NCBI RefSeq assembly: GCF_002234675.1
Contig: NC_019864.2
Coordinates: 14,029,582 to 14,093,581, forward strand
Source of the DNA: Oryzias latipes
Taxonomy: Eukaryota; Chordata; Actinopteri; Beloniformes; Adrianichthyidae
Length of the DNA: 64,000 nucleotides
Direction: 5' to 3'
Positions 1 to 12,330 of this stretch are shown here, piece after piece; position 1 is the first letter of the stretch, and each line of letters begins with the position of its first letter. Position numbers and translations under genes: made by a program. Below the pieces are notes generated by a model that searched no databases, was not told the origin of the DNA, and was given only the letters and a program-made list of their open reading frames with translations.

Positions 1-860
1 TCGCTGTCGGCTTCTCTGTCATGGCAGTATTGCAAGGAGGTTAAACCTTGACCCTCTTCTTCAGAGAACTTCTGTATTTTGGGTTTTTTGCGATTGCTGT
101 GTGTGGGGAGCAGAGAAAAGAGCAGAGATTAGTCTCTGCTGCTCTATTCACCACAGACAATTTATCTGATGTTCTGGGGAAGGAGTTTCAGCAAAGGTCC
201 AGCTAGTCAAGACAGGTCTGTGCTGCATACTAATGCCATTTTCTCCCTCTTTTTTGTTGCTGTGCATCTTTGTCATCCAGCATTCTAGCCATGTTCTCCT
301 GCTGTCACGCTGCAGTGGAGATGAAGAGCTTTATGAGTTGCTGCAGAGTGGTTTGCTTTGTCACAGCATGTGTGAAACCTATGAGCTGTGTTTGTAATTA
401 TGTAGATAAACCAAGATGTACATGTTATTTTTGCCTTTTTATTTTCCTAATACAATCAACAAGCTATTCTTTCGTATTCTCATTCAGAAGCAGTATGCAC
501 TAAAATAAAAAAACATTAATAAAACATCCATAAACAAGCTGTGATTACATCTAAAGATGTCACGCTTTGATTCTTAACATGCTACGATGCACTCGATTTC
601 AGCTGTCAAGTATTGTACAGACTGTTTAGGTGAGCGAGAAGAGCATTTTAACTCAAGTAAGCATAGTTCCCAGACATGTGACAATGCAATTTTTCAAAAA
701 AAAACATTGAGGTCCATGAGGCTCTAATGGCTCACTTACATCAGCGACCAAACTATTCAAGTCCTTTCCCATTCTGGACTTCAGAACCTTCTCATAGAAA
801 GCAAAAATGCACTAAAGTACAGAAACATATTTATACTTCTGATCATGATGAAGTCATGCT
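1..860. other. No gene seen
   Basis: AT-rich unique-looking sequence. Short open frames lack domains and codon bias. I see no splice-flanked conserved exon or repeat hallmark. Confidence 0.5.
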
Positions 861-864
861 TTAA

Positions 865-1100
865 CCCTTTAATACCGGAGATGTCGCCGGCAACAACTAA
901 ATAACACATTCTCTTGAACATACTGTAACTTTTAAACTGTTTACGCGACCAATGTAAGTAAAGTGTTCTCCAACACTTGCATTATGGCAGATATGAAAAG
1001 CCGCTTTTGTCTGCTTCAGAGTCAGCTGAATTTATATTTATGAACATAAATTTGAACCATGTGGGGATGAACTTGGCTGTGTCGGGGGAAAAAGCTTTAA
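865..1100. mobile_element. Degenerate TTAA MITE, family A
   Basis: It begins right after TTAA (861-864) with CCCTTTAATACCGGAG and shares a block with the other family copies, including 'ctgtaactttt-aactgtttacgc' and 'gccgcttttgtctgcttcag'. The right terminus is not clear, so the end is approximate. Confidence 0.5.
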
Positions 1101-1452
1101 ATGGAGCCAAATGAGTTTTAATACATGACAAATGTGTTTCATTTTGTGTATGTTTCTATGTGCATCGTTATCTAAATGTGTAGTCATATTTGTGTATGTG
1201 AGTATCGAAAAACTGATGGTGTTCTCATTTGAGAGGGCACAGGACTATAACAGAGAGTGGGTGCACTAAGCGTAGTAATACATTTGGTCTAGAAGCCTTT
1301 TTTCCTCTTTTGGATATTTTTGTATTATTTTATTATTTTGTCCCGTCTTTACTTTTAAAGTACAGTATATGTCGGAAAATAAAATGCTATCATCATCATT
1401 ATTTGATAGATAGATTAACTATCAGTTGAATGCAATAAAATTTTGGCTTTAA

Positions 1453-1683
1453 CCCTTTTAAACTGGAGCTTTACCATTATTCTGACTACCGTAACTCTTC
1501 AATTGTTTACGCAACTAACCTAGTTCCAGCAGAAGTAAAAAAAAAAATGGTTATGAAACACTTCACAGTGGTGAAGTTCTTATACAATCAGTGTAAATTA
1601 GCTGACAGGAGTATGGAGACAGGAGTATGTCAAAGAGTGTGCATTATTTAGGTGTTGCTGACGACATCACCAGGGTTAAAAGG
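1453..1683. mobile_element. TTAA-flanked MITE (piggyBac-like), family A
   Basis: The 231-base element has TTAA on both sides (1449-1452 and 1684-1687). The left end CCCTTTTAA-CTGG and right end CCAGGGTTAAAAGG are inverted copies with small mismatches. TTAA duplication with CC...GG ends is the hallmark of piggyBac-type transposition. It has no coding capacity. Related copies lie at 865, 4489 and about 17690. Confidence 0.65.
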
Positions 1684-1687
1684 TTAA

Positions 1688-4265
1688 ACGTCAAAATAAA
1701 ACCCTCAAAGTTCTGACTGGTCCCTTATGTAATTAGTACATATGATGGCACAGAAACTATCTGACCTTTTTAAAAAAGAAACACATTTTCAACCAATTTA
1801 AGCTGTTCAGCATAGTAGAGGACAGGACAACTGTAGGCTTCTGCCCTCCTGGGAGTGATTAGCTCATTGAGCAGAAACCCTCTGAATAGCTGATGTGTTA
1901 GTTATCAGTTACTGTCATGTGTTTGGCTTCATTTGTTAAGATAACCGTTGGTTGGAAAATAAGAAAAAGTTGATAATTAAATCATGATGAAGAAGAACTA
2001 TTGTAAAATTGCTTCACTGTCAACCTAAAAAACAGTTTTGTTTAGGAAACAACTCATTAGTTATCTGTAAAATGTAGAATAAACCAATAATACAGAAATC
2101 TTGATTTGGGATTATTTGATTTATAGTCTTTTGTCCATTTAATTTATTTTTAAAGTAGGAGATTTAGTGAGTTTAAGATTAACAGCACCTGAAACAAATC
2201 CATGGAAAGATATGGCAAAGTCAGAGATGTGGTGTTTGGGAAGAACAAATGAGCAGCTGGTCGACTTTTTCCAGGCAATTTTCTGTGCAAGCTCGGTGCC
2301 TTTCGTCTGCAACAGATTGCTCTCACTGGTCTCCATTGATTTTCCAACTTAAGTGGACAATAGTTCTTCAGAAAAAAGATGGAGTTATTATCTCTATCTG
2401 CCAGTAAAGGGGATTTAAACATGTTTTATCGTTTCAAGCCATCAGTATGAAGAGATGGAGGTTTTAAATCGATACCAAACAAACTGAGCAGCATTTATTG
2501 CAGCTATTTGAATGGAGAACAAAAGCAGCCACAGGACTAGAGTTTTATGAGGTGTTTTACAAAACCTGATGATGAAGTTACATTTTTCCTGGCAGGTAAG
2601 CATAAAAGCGGAAGAAATAAAGCTGCGAGAGTTTGTGCTTTTTGTCAAAATAGCAATCAGTTCTATAAATAGCTCACACAGACAGTCCTGGCCAATTATT
2701 TATGAATTATAATGGACTGACTTGCATGGAAACATGTCACAGTTCAAAATAACATCATCCATCTCTCCTTCCATCTCTGCTCTCATTGCCCAAGGGGGAA
2801 GTGGTGGGAGCAGGGTGAGCGGAAGGAAGGCGGTGGAGGGGAGTGTTAGAAAAAGGAAAGAAAGAAAAAAAAAACATAATTCTGCACACATTCTGAGTTC
2901 AGTGTGTGAGGTGGATGCCTGGCTGTGCGAGCTCCACTCATACCCAACACATGAGCATCAACAGGAAGGAAAAGATCCAGAAATAGCGAGGAATCACGTG
3001 TCTTTATCACATGTCTTCAGGCGTGTCAAACATTTGTAGTTTAGGCAATATGCATACTTTGCATTTAAATAATGAAAAAAAATTAAGCTACTTAAAAAAA
3101 ACATCATAACCACACACATAGTTTGAAACGATATTAACAGTCCACTTTTCAAAATATAAGGCATGCAGGATTGACAAGTTGATGGAAAATCTGATGCAGC
3201 TGCAGCTTATTTGCAATTTACTACCAAACTGCTGTATCAGACTGACACTAATGATTGCTAGAAGATAGCAGCAATGTGCTGTCAGGTAAAGAGCAATGAC
3301 TTTCAGACAGAAAGTTACTACTGGTTGCATAGCAACCTTTAGTGCCTCCTGAGTGTGGTGGGAAATCTATTTAAAGTCGCATCGAAGGCATGAATGTTAT
3401 TATAGTGTGCGTTTAGGAGAGATATGGGATGTGGGTCATCGTGTCAGATTGTGTTTTGCTTAGATTTTCGGATTTTGTTTCTTACATTCTCATATTTACT
3501 TGTTTTTTTCAGTGTTAGTTTGACTCCCTGTTTCTATTTCACACGAGTAGTTTCCTGTGTGCTCAGTTACTTTTTTTCCTGTCTGTTTACACTTGGACTC
3601 TCCCATCAATCCTTAGTCTGTCCAGTGTAGAAACCTAGTTTCTGTTTAGTTTTTTTGCAAGGTTCTTCTTGGTGCTGTTTTTCCATTTAAGTGCTACTAC
3701 TTTCATTTCACCAGTCTCTGTTATTTTAAACTTTCATCCATATCTGAGTTTTTTCATCTTCAGCATCCTTTTCTTTCTAAGGAGTTGTACGAGTCATGAA
3801 TTTGGTCCTCCCGTCCACAATTCAAATGACAAACTGAAAAGAATACTTTAAGGGTCAAGATTTTGTCAGCCAGGTGTGGATGCCAGATGGAGAAGCCACA
3901 TTCTTGAAACAAGTTTTATTGTTGATTCTGGGGGTGTCCATGATGGGTGGTTATGGGAATCATATGCATGGCACCACTGTTGTGCAGAAACATCAACAAT
4001 TTGTTAAATTACCATAACTTAAAAAATACTAAAATGAAAAACCACAAACATGCAGATGACCTAAAACCAGATAAAGTAAAAAAAAAAACTTTATTTGCAC
4101 AGAGAGAGGACAAATAAAAAAAAACTAAAATAGCTGTAGTGATAACTAACTAAAACCTGGTTAAATAATGACTGGAGAACAGAAACACCTAGCTAGACTA
4201 CTTAATATGATTTAAACTAAAATGTATCAAACTGAACACAAAAACATGGATGAAATCAAACAACT
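1688..4265. other. No gene seen; low-complexity patches
   Basis: AT-rich sequence with a purine-rich patch at about 2795-2875 and a T-rich patch at 3475-3790. Small open frames on both strands are featureless. Confidence 0.5.
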
Positions 4266-4445
4266 AAATTGTCACAGGGGGAAATCATGTGATAAAAATA
4301 AATAGATTATACTTATTAGGGAGGGTGAAATGAAGCGTCTTGCCCAAGGACACAACAACAGTTGACTGGGGGGGAGCAGGGATCGAACTGCCAACCCTTC
4401 TAGGATTGGACGACCTGCTCAAGCGCCTTAGCCACTGCCGCCCCA
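4266..4445. repeat. Short interspersed repeat fragment
   Basis: The stretch 'gtcttgcccaaggacaca ... gggatcgaactgccaaccc ... gccttagccactgccgcccc' has the wording of a very common teleost interspersed repeat (retroposon tail). It lies directly left of MITE copy 4489. The family name cannot be assigned by eye. Confidence 0.5.
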
Positions 4446-4488
4446 TCTCTAAACATCCTGTGATCTGCTCCATCTCTAAACAGGTTAA

Positions 4489-4822
4489 CCTTTTAACACC
4501 GTAGATATCCCCGGTGACACCTAAATAAGGCAAGCTCTTTGACATACCATAACTCTTTGACTGTTTACGAATCAGCGTGAATCAGCTGATTCTGACGCAG
4601 AAAAAAGCAGCTTTGCACCAACACATTACGTGCATGCAGTATTGCCGCTTTTCTCCACAACAGAATCAGCTGATTGCCTGCGTAAGTACTTTGCTGCTGT
4701 AAAGTGTTACATATCAGCGAAAGGCTGCTTTTTTCTGCTTCTTAATCCGCTGCAATTACACTAATTGCTCATTACAGTAGTCCCAAAAATGTAAACAATG
4801 AAGCTAAAGGTGCAGTGTTTAA
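4489..4822. mobile_element. TTAA MITE, family A, longer copy
   Basis: It follows TTAA at 4485-4488 and begins CCTTTTAACACCG. It contains the family body (the 'ccggtgacacctaaata' and 'tgactgtttacg' blocks) and an internal near-repeat of 'aatcagctgatt' and 'gcttttttctgctt'. The right end ('gtgcagtgtttaac') lacks the expected AAAGG before TTAA, so the right terminus is eroded. Confidence 0.55.
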
Positions 4823-4868
4823 CGATCATTGATTTAATATCTAATTCTCCTAGGTTTGATACGTCTTT

Positions 4869-6285
4869 TTTTATTTTACTGGTCCTGTCCAACAGCTGGG
4901 CAGACAGATGAGAGCTGAAGGCCTCTTGTGTTGGACATATTTTACTTTAACAACAGGGGTTATGAATCTTCTGACAAACCAGAGGTACGTCTGAATAAAC
5001 CCCTTTTGTAATCGAGGCCAAACTTTATTCATTTTAATTTTATTTGAAAATCTTTTGTGTTGGACCAGACGTAAAAGGAAAGGAGGGAAGAAGAGAGAGG
5101 GATATTAGAGGGAGGGGGGGGGTAGGAGGGTGATTATAGAAGGGGGGGGGGGGGAAAACCATGAAGCAGCACAAAGCAACAAGTTTCTGGATGGTTATAA
5201 TCATTACAGTGAGGTTCAGATGTACTACAAGTCTATAAGGGTGGGGCCTGTCCCCACACACACTCAAATGTTATAAACATACCTGTTGGCTCCAAAAATG
5301 TTCACATGTCAACATGTACACAAAACAAATATTGTTCACACACGCATACTTATGCCTTCAAACCAACTAGTGTGAAAAATTAAATTCGATCACGCAAAGT
5401 ATTTGTGCAATGGTGAGCTAACACCTGTGCTCAAGTGAGTGTTTATGTTTTTTAAAATGGATGATGGAATGTAAAAAGAAGGAAGGAGAGTGCCCAGCCA
5501 TCCCCACACCAAGACCCCCGCTGCCGCCGCAGCAGCAGTTAGAACCCCCCCAACACCCGCAAGGTAGCAGATAGAGAACAACTGCCACCCATGCGATCAC
5601 ATCCGCCACCCAGGCCAGGGTCAGCAGGACCGCCACGGGGGACCCCAAGGCCAGAGAGCAGGGGGGCATGGAGGGACAGAGAGTGCAAGCTCTAGCCCAA
5701 CCAGGAGAGCAGCCCCCCCGCCGCGCCGAGAGGGTCCAACGCGGGGCCCCACCCCAGAAGTGCACCCACAGCCCCAGACGAGAACCCCACCACCACCTAG
5801 GAGTTCTGGTCATCCCCCCACCCCAACCCCAGGTACGAGCCAGGACCCCCCAAGGGAAACCCACCCCACGCTCCAGGCAGTCACCCACCCGGCCCACGGT
5901 TGGTCTAGGAGAGAGCAAGGTAGGGGCCAGCCGTCCCCACCCAGGAGGAGGACACCCAGGGGAAGAGGGGGTCCACAAGAAGTGTTGTAAACATGGCCTG
6001 ACCAGGCTCACCCACAGTTGGAAATTTGGCGAGGCCCAGCGCTCGGGGCAAGGACCAGAACCCACCCCCCAGGGACACGGACACCCCCAGGCTCAGATGT
6101 GATGTGATCCCCGGCTCTTGGTCTTGCCAGAGAACTCAGGGATCCCTCTCCCTGCGTGGAGAGAGGACTGCCGGGCCCAGGAAGCCAGCACCCAAGGGAC
6201 ACGGCCGCCGTCGCCGAGGGCCTGGTACCCCCCCTCTGGGGATGGGGTAGGGGACAGATGGTCCGAGGTCCCACCTTCCTTGTGA
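4869..6285 (-). mobile_element. 1.4-kb retroposon-like insertion with GC-rich core and 15-bp direct repeats
   Basis: The same 15 bases, gtttgatacgtcttt, stand at 4854-4868 and 6286-6300. This fits a target-site duplication made by target-primed reverse transcription. T-rich sequence follows the left repeat, so a poly(A)-like tail would put the element on the minus strand. The inner part (about 5490-6270) is extremely C/G-rich, in sharp contrast to the AT-rich surroundings. About 140 bases (5405-5545) recur in diverged form at 63475-63610. Long open frames here are probably a result of base composition: they are tryptophan-, glycine- and proline-rich with no recognisable domain. Confidence 0.6.
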
Positions 6286-6300
6286 GTTTGATACGTCTTT

Positions 6301-8748
6301 GAATGAATGTATGAATGCTTATTGTATTGTTTTGTGCATTATTCATTGATTGTTTGTCTGTTCACCAGAGATTTTTTACATATACTAAAAGTTGGGAAAC
6401 TGTGATACTCAAAACACGGACAAGACCCTGTCTGTAGGTCACATGGACAACTGCATGCAAGGGAAAATTAACACCAGGGAAGCCTAGGTTGAAGTTCTTG
6501 ACCTAACATAAGAGCGTGAACACAACAGTTAGTAAGTCTTTTTCCTTTTAATTGTTGGTTGATAAACCAACCACTAATGTGCATGCTCCCATCAACTATA
6601 TCGAGATGTGTAATATAGCAGTATCTGGTCCAAACAGCCAAGTGAAATGTGAGCACTGAAGAATCAAAAGGCATGCTTCAACTTGGTGTGAGCCTTGTGT
6701 GTGAATAACCTTCAACAGCGAGCTTCTTTATGACAGTTTCTTCACTTTTTGTGAAGAAATTTGTGTCATTGAAAAGAACAGTTCATCATTCAGTGACAGT
6801 GTTCAACTGGGATTTGCTGTATTTATTAATATAGAAAAAAAAATACAATTTTTATGGTTTGTTCCAATCTGTTCAATGAAGTGCACTGGCTATCCACAGA
6901 AATGTGTTAAAAAACTCACAATTGTTGCACAGTGCAGTCCTCAACACATGAAGGTGCTCTTGGAATTAGAAAGTGTCAGTAATAATGACCAGGACTTCCA
7001 AAGGACTGTAGATGGCTTGTATGACTATACATATTACAAACCTCTGCCAAAATATAGTTGGGTCTAATTTACAAATGGACACCTTAGAGTTTGAGGTGCT
7101 TAGATTTTGTTAAAATCTGACCACTGCTGATCCCATGCACCACATTTCAAATGATTGGATGAGCCTCAGTTTGGCTGGCTCATGTTTTGTTAAGTCACCC
7201 TATTAAAGACTACCACTTTAAAAAATCTTCTCAAGTAAAAACAAACAGGATATTCAGCATCAGTCACCTTTGCAGAGTCTTGGCCCTCTTGTCAACTTCT
7301 ACGCCAGATTTATTTTGAAATGTACATTAATTAAGAATAATATATATTACATAAAAGTAATCAATATTTTTGTACACAGCTTTAAACACGAGGCTCAAAT
7401 ACTGACTGAATTATCAAATGCGATCAAATGGATCATTTCTGAAGGGAACCAGCTCAACCACATTCTATTTAAATTGAACATTTCTATTATTAAGAACTAA
7501 AAAATGTAGCTGTTTAATACATTTGTCACCTCTTTTCATTGTGTAAACCAAAAAAGCCAAAGTAAACAGCTTCCACATAATCTAAATGTCCATGAAACGA
7601 ACAAAGTGCTTCAGATAGATCACTTGCATGTTCAGAACAGGAATAGATGACAGCACCTCCTCTTTCCTGCCTACACTTAGTTTTTTCTTGTAAATGAGAA
7701 ATGTGCACCACCTGCTACTGTGGAGCAAGCCAGCAGCCTCTAAACCAGGTCTGGACACATCTCCTCTTCTCTGTGTGTAGGTGGACAAACTCCTTTTCAC
7801 TTGGCAACAGCCTGACTGTCTCTCGATGTATGTGCAAACTTCAGAGCATCCTTTTACAAGATGCAGCGCTTCTTATGTTTGCGTCTCAGTCATCTTGATG
7901 TGCACCAACGCGTTCCTGTTCTCAAAGCTCACTAAAACATTGCACACTAAAGAGCAATTAGAAGTAGTATAATCTCAATAATTGACATTAAAATCAAATA
8001 GTGTATTTTTCTAGTAATTCAGTTCCAGGAAAAACTAATATAAGGATAAGTTACACACCAATTTTTAGTTTTTAAGTCATCTATTTGAAGATTATAACTT
8101 CTAGCTAATGAAACCCCTCGGCATCTGAGAAAATAAGAAATATGTTTTCAATGTTCGAGACTAGGGTCATTGTGCCACAACTGAATCAGATCAGTAACTC
8201 AAAACCCCTTCAAAGGTACCATGGACCTGTAATGAGTTTGCCAGACTGGATCATTTGGCCACACAATCTTGAGGAAAACTGCAAACTTGACTGTTACTCT
8301 GAAGAGACGTGTTGACATTGCACAATGAAGAAAAGACGCAAACAGTCATTACTAAAGAAGCTGTGTCTGATCACAGTAATGGAGAGTTTAATGGAAGGAA
8401 AACTGGATGGGGTGGTGTTGCAACGAACAACAGAGAAAATGCAGATTTGAAATGAATTTGAATCAAACTTCACTCTAGAATTTGCAGGAGATTTACAGCA
8501 CACCTGCTGAAGTCAGAGTGTCTAGAGCTCCACCACAGAGATTGTACTAGGAGACAGACTTTGATTTTCACATCCTATGTGTTCAACCAGTAGTTTGAAC
8601 AGAGGACAAAAAGAACTGAGCATTTGCTCAGTGGTTCCAAGTTATCTTTTTCTTATTTAGAAAAATAATTAATCATTTCATTTGAATTATAAATAAACTT
8701 CTGGGATCCGGAGGAAGAGAGGAGAAATGAGGATTATTAACTATTTGA
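6301..8748. other. No gene seen
   Basis: AT-rich sequence between the GC-rich insertion and the Tc1 fragment. The last 500 bases may be decayed Tc1 body. Frames up to 76 codons show no domain. Confidence 0.45.
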
Positions 8749-8936
8749 TTGCTGTGATTGATTGGCCAAGAAACTTATCTGACATAAACCCTAAAGAGAC
8801 TTTGTGGAGTATTGTGAAGAAAAAGATAATAGACACCAGACTGAAGAATGAAGGAAATATGAAGACGGCTGTCAGAGCACCCTGCTCTATAGCACCTCAG
8901 CAGTGTGACAGACTGATTGCCTCTATGACACGCTGA
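8749..8936 (+). pseudogene. Tc1/mariner transposase C-terminal fragment
   Basis: The plus-strand reading gives V-I-D-W-P-R-N-L-S-D-I-N-P-K-E-T-L-W, then P-Q-Q-C-D-R-L-I-A-S-M. This matches the 'W-P-x-x-S-P-D-L-N-P-I-E-N-L-W' box and the conserved C-terminal tail of Tc1-type transposases, with E replacing the usual residue after N-P-x. About 60 codons are open; upstream (about 8160-8700) is likely more decayed element sequence. No intact catalytic domain is visible. Confidence 0.65.
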
Positions 8937-9393
8937 ATTAATGTGGGAATATAAGAAAAGAAACTCCCAGACAGGCCTCGAGTTCTGCACATGTTCATAC
9001 TTTTGGTTATCTAATGTCTCCTGAAAGTTATCTTGAGTTTTCATAGTTGGTTATAATAAACATCAACCAGAAAGGATCAACATTTTTTAAATTATACCTT
9101 GCTGAGATGTAAAACTAGTTTTTTTTTTTCAGGTGAAAAGAAAACATAAAAAAGTCATTTGGGTAAATGTGTCACTTTATTTTCTCTGCTGTATTGAGAC
9201 AGTTTCAGGTGACCTCAAAACTGAGGTAAAACACTGAATTGGTTTCGCTCTTGCATCTACACCAATTGCGATGCAGACCTACATCACAAGTGGAGCAAGG
9301 CTGTTAAAGCAAAAGCAGAGGTCTGCAATAGCATGAAAAGAAGAGATTTGACAAAGATCTCAGAACAAAATAAAATTTCAGAAAAAATTCTTG

Positions 9394-9771
9394 TCACTCA
9401 TTCATTCATCTTCTGAACCTGTTTTTGTCCCTTTCGGGGTCACGGGGCTGCTGGAGCCTATCCCTGCCACTCGTGGGTAAAGGCAGGGGACGTCCTGGAC
9501 AGGTCGCCAGTCTGTCACAGGGCCACAATCACACACCCATGCACACACACACCTAGGGGCAATTTGGCTTAACCAATTAACCCATTAGGCACGTTTTTGG
9601 ACGGTGGGAGGAAGCTGGAATCCCCGGAGAGGATCCATGCATGCACAGGGAGAACATGCAAACTCCACACAGAAAGGTCCCCTATTGGTGCTCTGGTTTA
9701 GGTTCCCCAGCCAGGAATTGAACTGGGGGTCTTATTGCTGTGAGGCAAGGGCGCTAGCCACCGTACGGCCC
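9394..9771 (-). mobile_element. L2-like/SINE retroposon copy
   Basis: It contains the widespread teleost block 'tttcggggtcacggggctgctggagcctatccc ... ggacaggtcgccagt ... gggagaacatgcaaactccacacagaaagg ... gaactgggggtctt-ttgctgtgaggcaa'. A 7-base repeat, attcttg, lies at 9387-9393 and 9772-9778 and may be the target duplication. Related decayed pieces lie near 20936, 54060 and 60100. Orientation and exact class are from memory of the family. Confidence 0.6.
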
Positions 9772-9778
9772 ATTCTTG

Positions 9779-11161
9779 ACTTTAAAGCTCAAATTGTTGC
9801 ATACAGTCTCCTCCCAAGCAGTCCTTATGTAAAGCAGAAGAGTTCCACCTTTGCGATTTTTGTCATAGACATACGGCCTAACATTATCCATCCTGACTCT
9901 TCTTTCCTGCCACATGTCCACCCTCTACTTTGGACAGGCAGGGCCCTGTTGCTTGCCATCTGCTAGCTATGTTTGGCACCATAATCTGCATTTTTTTTTC
10001 TTAGATCTGTCCTCTATAAGGTTATCAATCATTGTCCACCATCATGCTACAGTCTTGAAAACAACCCATCATTGTACAACCTTTTTATTGTTGAATTAAG
10101 AAAAAAAAGGAGGCAAACCAATGGAAACAACTAGTTTATTGCACATATGGCTATAATCCTCTTGTTTTTTGTTGTTGTAAGACTGAACAGTTGTCAGCTC
10201 TTTTGTTTGTTAGTGTTTCCCTCTGACTTTTTAACATGCCTGGCAAAATCCAATTACTACCAATCAACTACCTAGGAAAGAAAATTAAAATCCAACTCAC
10301 TGAAGTGGAACCACAATCTAAACTGTCTGTTTAATCATGCAGGTCTCCTTTCTGCATGGCCTCCTGAAGAGGCTGTTAGGATGCCCCTGAGTTGCTGTGG
10401 CTTATCACATCAAACATTAAAAATATGTTTAAAAAAATCTGAGCTGCATCTTGTGAGAAGAAAATGAAATGTCTTTTTTATTTGTGCCACATAATTTGAT
10501 ACGGAAAACCTAAAAGACCCAACAGCTGTGAATCCAATTCAACCCTCATGTTAAACTTTATTTTTATTTCTTAACCTACCTAATTTAATGTTCATGCATA
10601 ACCAAGCGTGTAACCATGATGTTTTACTACACCACACTTTTTTCCATCTCTTTTCCCATCCCAGTAACAACCTTATTTCCATTTTACTTGAAGCAACACA
10701 TTTAGCATTTGCTACATTTTCAAAAAGAATGTCAAAGTTACTAAAAATTTCTACTAGTGTCAGTTGTCTTATCGGCATCTCCTTTACAGATTCAATTCTG
10801 TGCACAGTGTTGCTTGGAGTTCTGCCCGTATGAAGTACCATCAATTCATATTCTGGAGAAATGCAGAAACAGCCTGAGAGCTTCCACTTCCTGCATGCTG
10901 ACAGCATGATTAATTCACTGTGAAAGCAAATGTCTCTTACTGAAGAACACTTCTGATAACTAAACTTTGTATGAACGATATTTTTGCTTCTTCCTGCATT
11001 TCAAACATTCTTTTAATTTATGTGATGCCATGTCATGATGTGTTTCATCATTGATGACAGGATGTACATTTTAGAGAGGAGTTGGTGAGTCAACAACCGT
11101 ATCAACAGTAAATAAAATCAGACATAAAGGGGGTTTGGATTATCTACATAGATGTGACCAA
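9779..11161. other. No gene seen
   Basis: AT-rich sequence. A 118-codon minus frame at 10907-10551 has no recognisable domain, and an overlapping 81-codon plus frame suggests chance. Confidence 0.45.
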
Positions 11162-12247
11162 CAGTGAAGTGATAAAAAAATAAAACAATGGTATCCAACA
11201 AAAGCTCATCTCAGTACTTTGTAATGAATCCCTGGTTAGCAATGCCAGTGGTCAAATGTTTCCTGTAGATCTTCACTACATTTCCAAACACTGGTTACTA
11301 CTTTGGTTCATTCATCCAATGTTACGCCCCTGTCTAGTGGCTTCCAAAAGGATGTAACATAAAGGTAAAAGGAACAAATTAAATACCACAACAACTCAAA
11401 AACTCTCACAAACAAACCCAGGCAGAAAATAAGATGGGCATTTATTTACAGAAAAACGTAAAACTAAACAAAAACAACCAATATAGACAAATGATGTGGC
11501 AGTATTTAAACTTAGAGCTGGATTTTACTCATCAAATCAGGTGCTCCGGACAATTTGGGCAACAATCGGCAAACAAAGATAGGAGGGAAAAAGAAAAGAA
11601 AGACAAAACATCCCACTGCAGCAGACAACAAAAGAAAATAAGAGCCAGAAAACACTCCAAATGCACAAAGAAAAGAAAATTACGGCCTCAGCTGTAACAT
11701 CCATGCAGGTCTTCTTGAGAGCTGGTATATTTTGGGGCTGTTGCTGGGCCTCCACAGATTCTCTATCGGTCTGAGGTCCAGACAATAGTTAGACCACTCC
11801 AGAAACTGGAAAGACTTTTAATGTAGTCATTACTTTGTTCCCAGGTGATCATTGGGAGCACTGCAGGTTATTAACCCACGATAGTGTTGTGTGTTACAAA
11901 TAGTACCCCACTGTGGTCCGGGCTCTATTGAAGTCACTGACCAGAGGTTCCTTGCTTATTGTAGATTTGTTCATCCCCATCTTAATAAGCTCTGCAATCT
12001 TAACCCTGGTGTGCTTTGAAACCTCTTTGGTCTTGTTCATCATGCAGATGTTTCAGTCTGACTCTTTCACGGTGTGGACAAGTGTCTTTCATGCAGATAA
12101 TGAGAGGAAGATTAACAAAAAAACCATCTTAAAGTAACAGGTCTTTGAGAGACAGAATTCTTTTTTGATTGTAGGAGCTTATGACTTATTTTTAGCGCTA
12201 CTATACAACTACAATATCTGATAAACCACAATACCTGCAAAAAATAT
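11162..12247 (-). mobile_element. Tc1/mariner relic, split by an LTR-like insertion
   Basis: The left side, 'cagtgaagtgataaaaaaata' and 'agtactttgtaatgaatccctggttagcaatg', and the right side, 'taacaggtctttgagagacagaattc', follow the common teleost Tc1 element. On the minus strand, 11740-11800 gives L-E-W-S-N-Y-C-L-D-L-R-P-I-E-N-L-W-R, the transposase box, within a frame broken by stops. Bases 11320-11699 are a foreign insertion. Ends are approximate. Confidence 0.6.
11320..11699. mobile_element. Probable solo LTR nested in the Tc1 relic
   Basis: The 380-base segment begins TGTTACGCCCC and ends GCTGTAACA, giving TG...CA and a 6-base inverted terminus. It interrupts Tc1 sequence exactly where 'ttcatcca' should run on to 'tgcaggtcttc'. 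The flanks read tccaa on the left and tccat on the right, a 5-base duplication with one mismatch. No coding domain is present, which fits a solo LTR. The parent family is unknown. Confidence 0.5.
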
Positions 12248-12275
12248 TACTGTTACTGTTAATATATGATATATG

Positions 12276-12280
<5 letters not shown>

Positions 12281-12328
<48 letters not shown>
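12281..12328. repeat. (AT)n microsatellite
   Basis: About 24 uninterrupted AT units directly follow the right side of the Tc1 relic. The tract is self-complementary and likely length-variable. Confidence 0.9.

Positions 12329-12330
<2 letters not shown>

Noticed and set aside
2722..3039. 105-codon plus-strand frame
   Set aside because: It crosses a purine-rich low-complexity stretch giving K/R/G-rich residues, with no domain or splice context.
5418..6102. Overlapping long frames on both strands (215 and 144 codons) in the GC-rich block
   Set aside because: Their residues are dominated by W, G, P, R and C, as expected from biased base composition; several frames are open at once and none has a domain. 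I treat them as products of composition within a mobile element.
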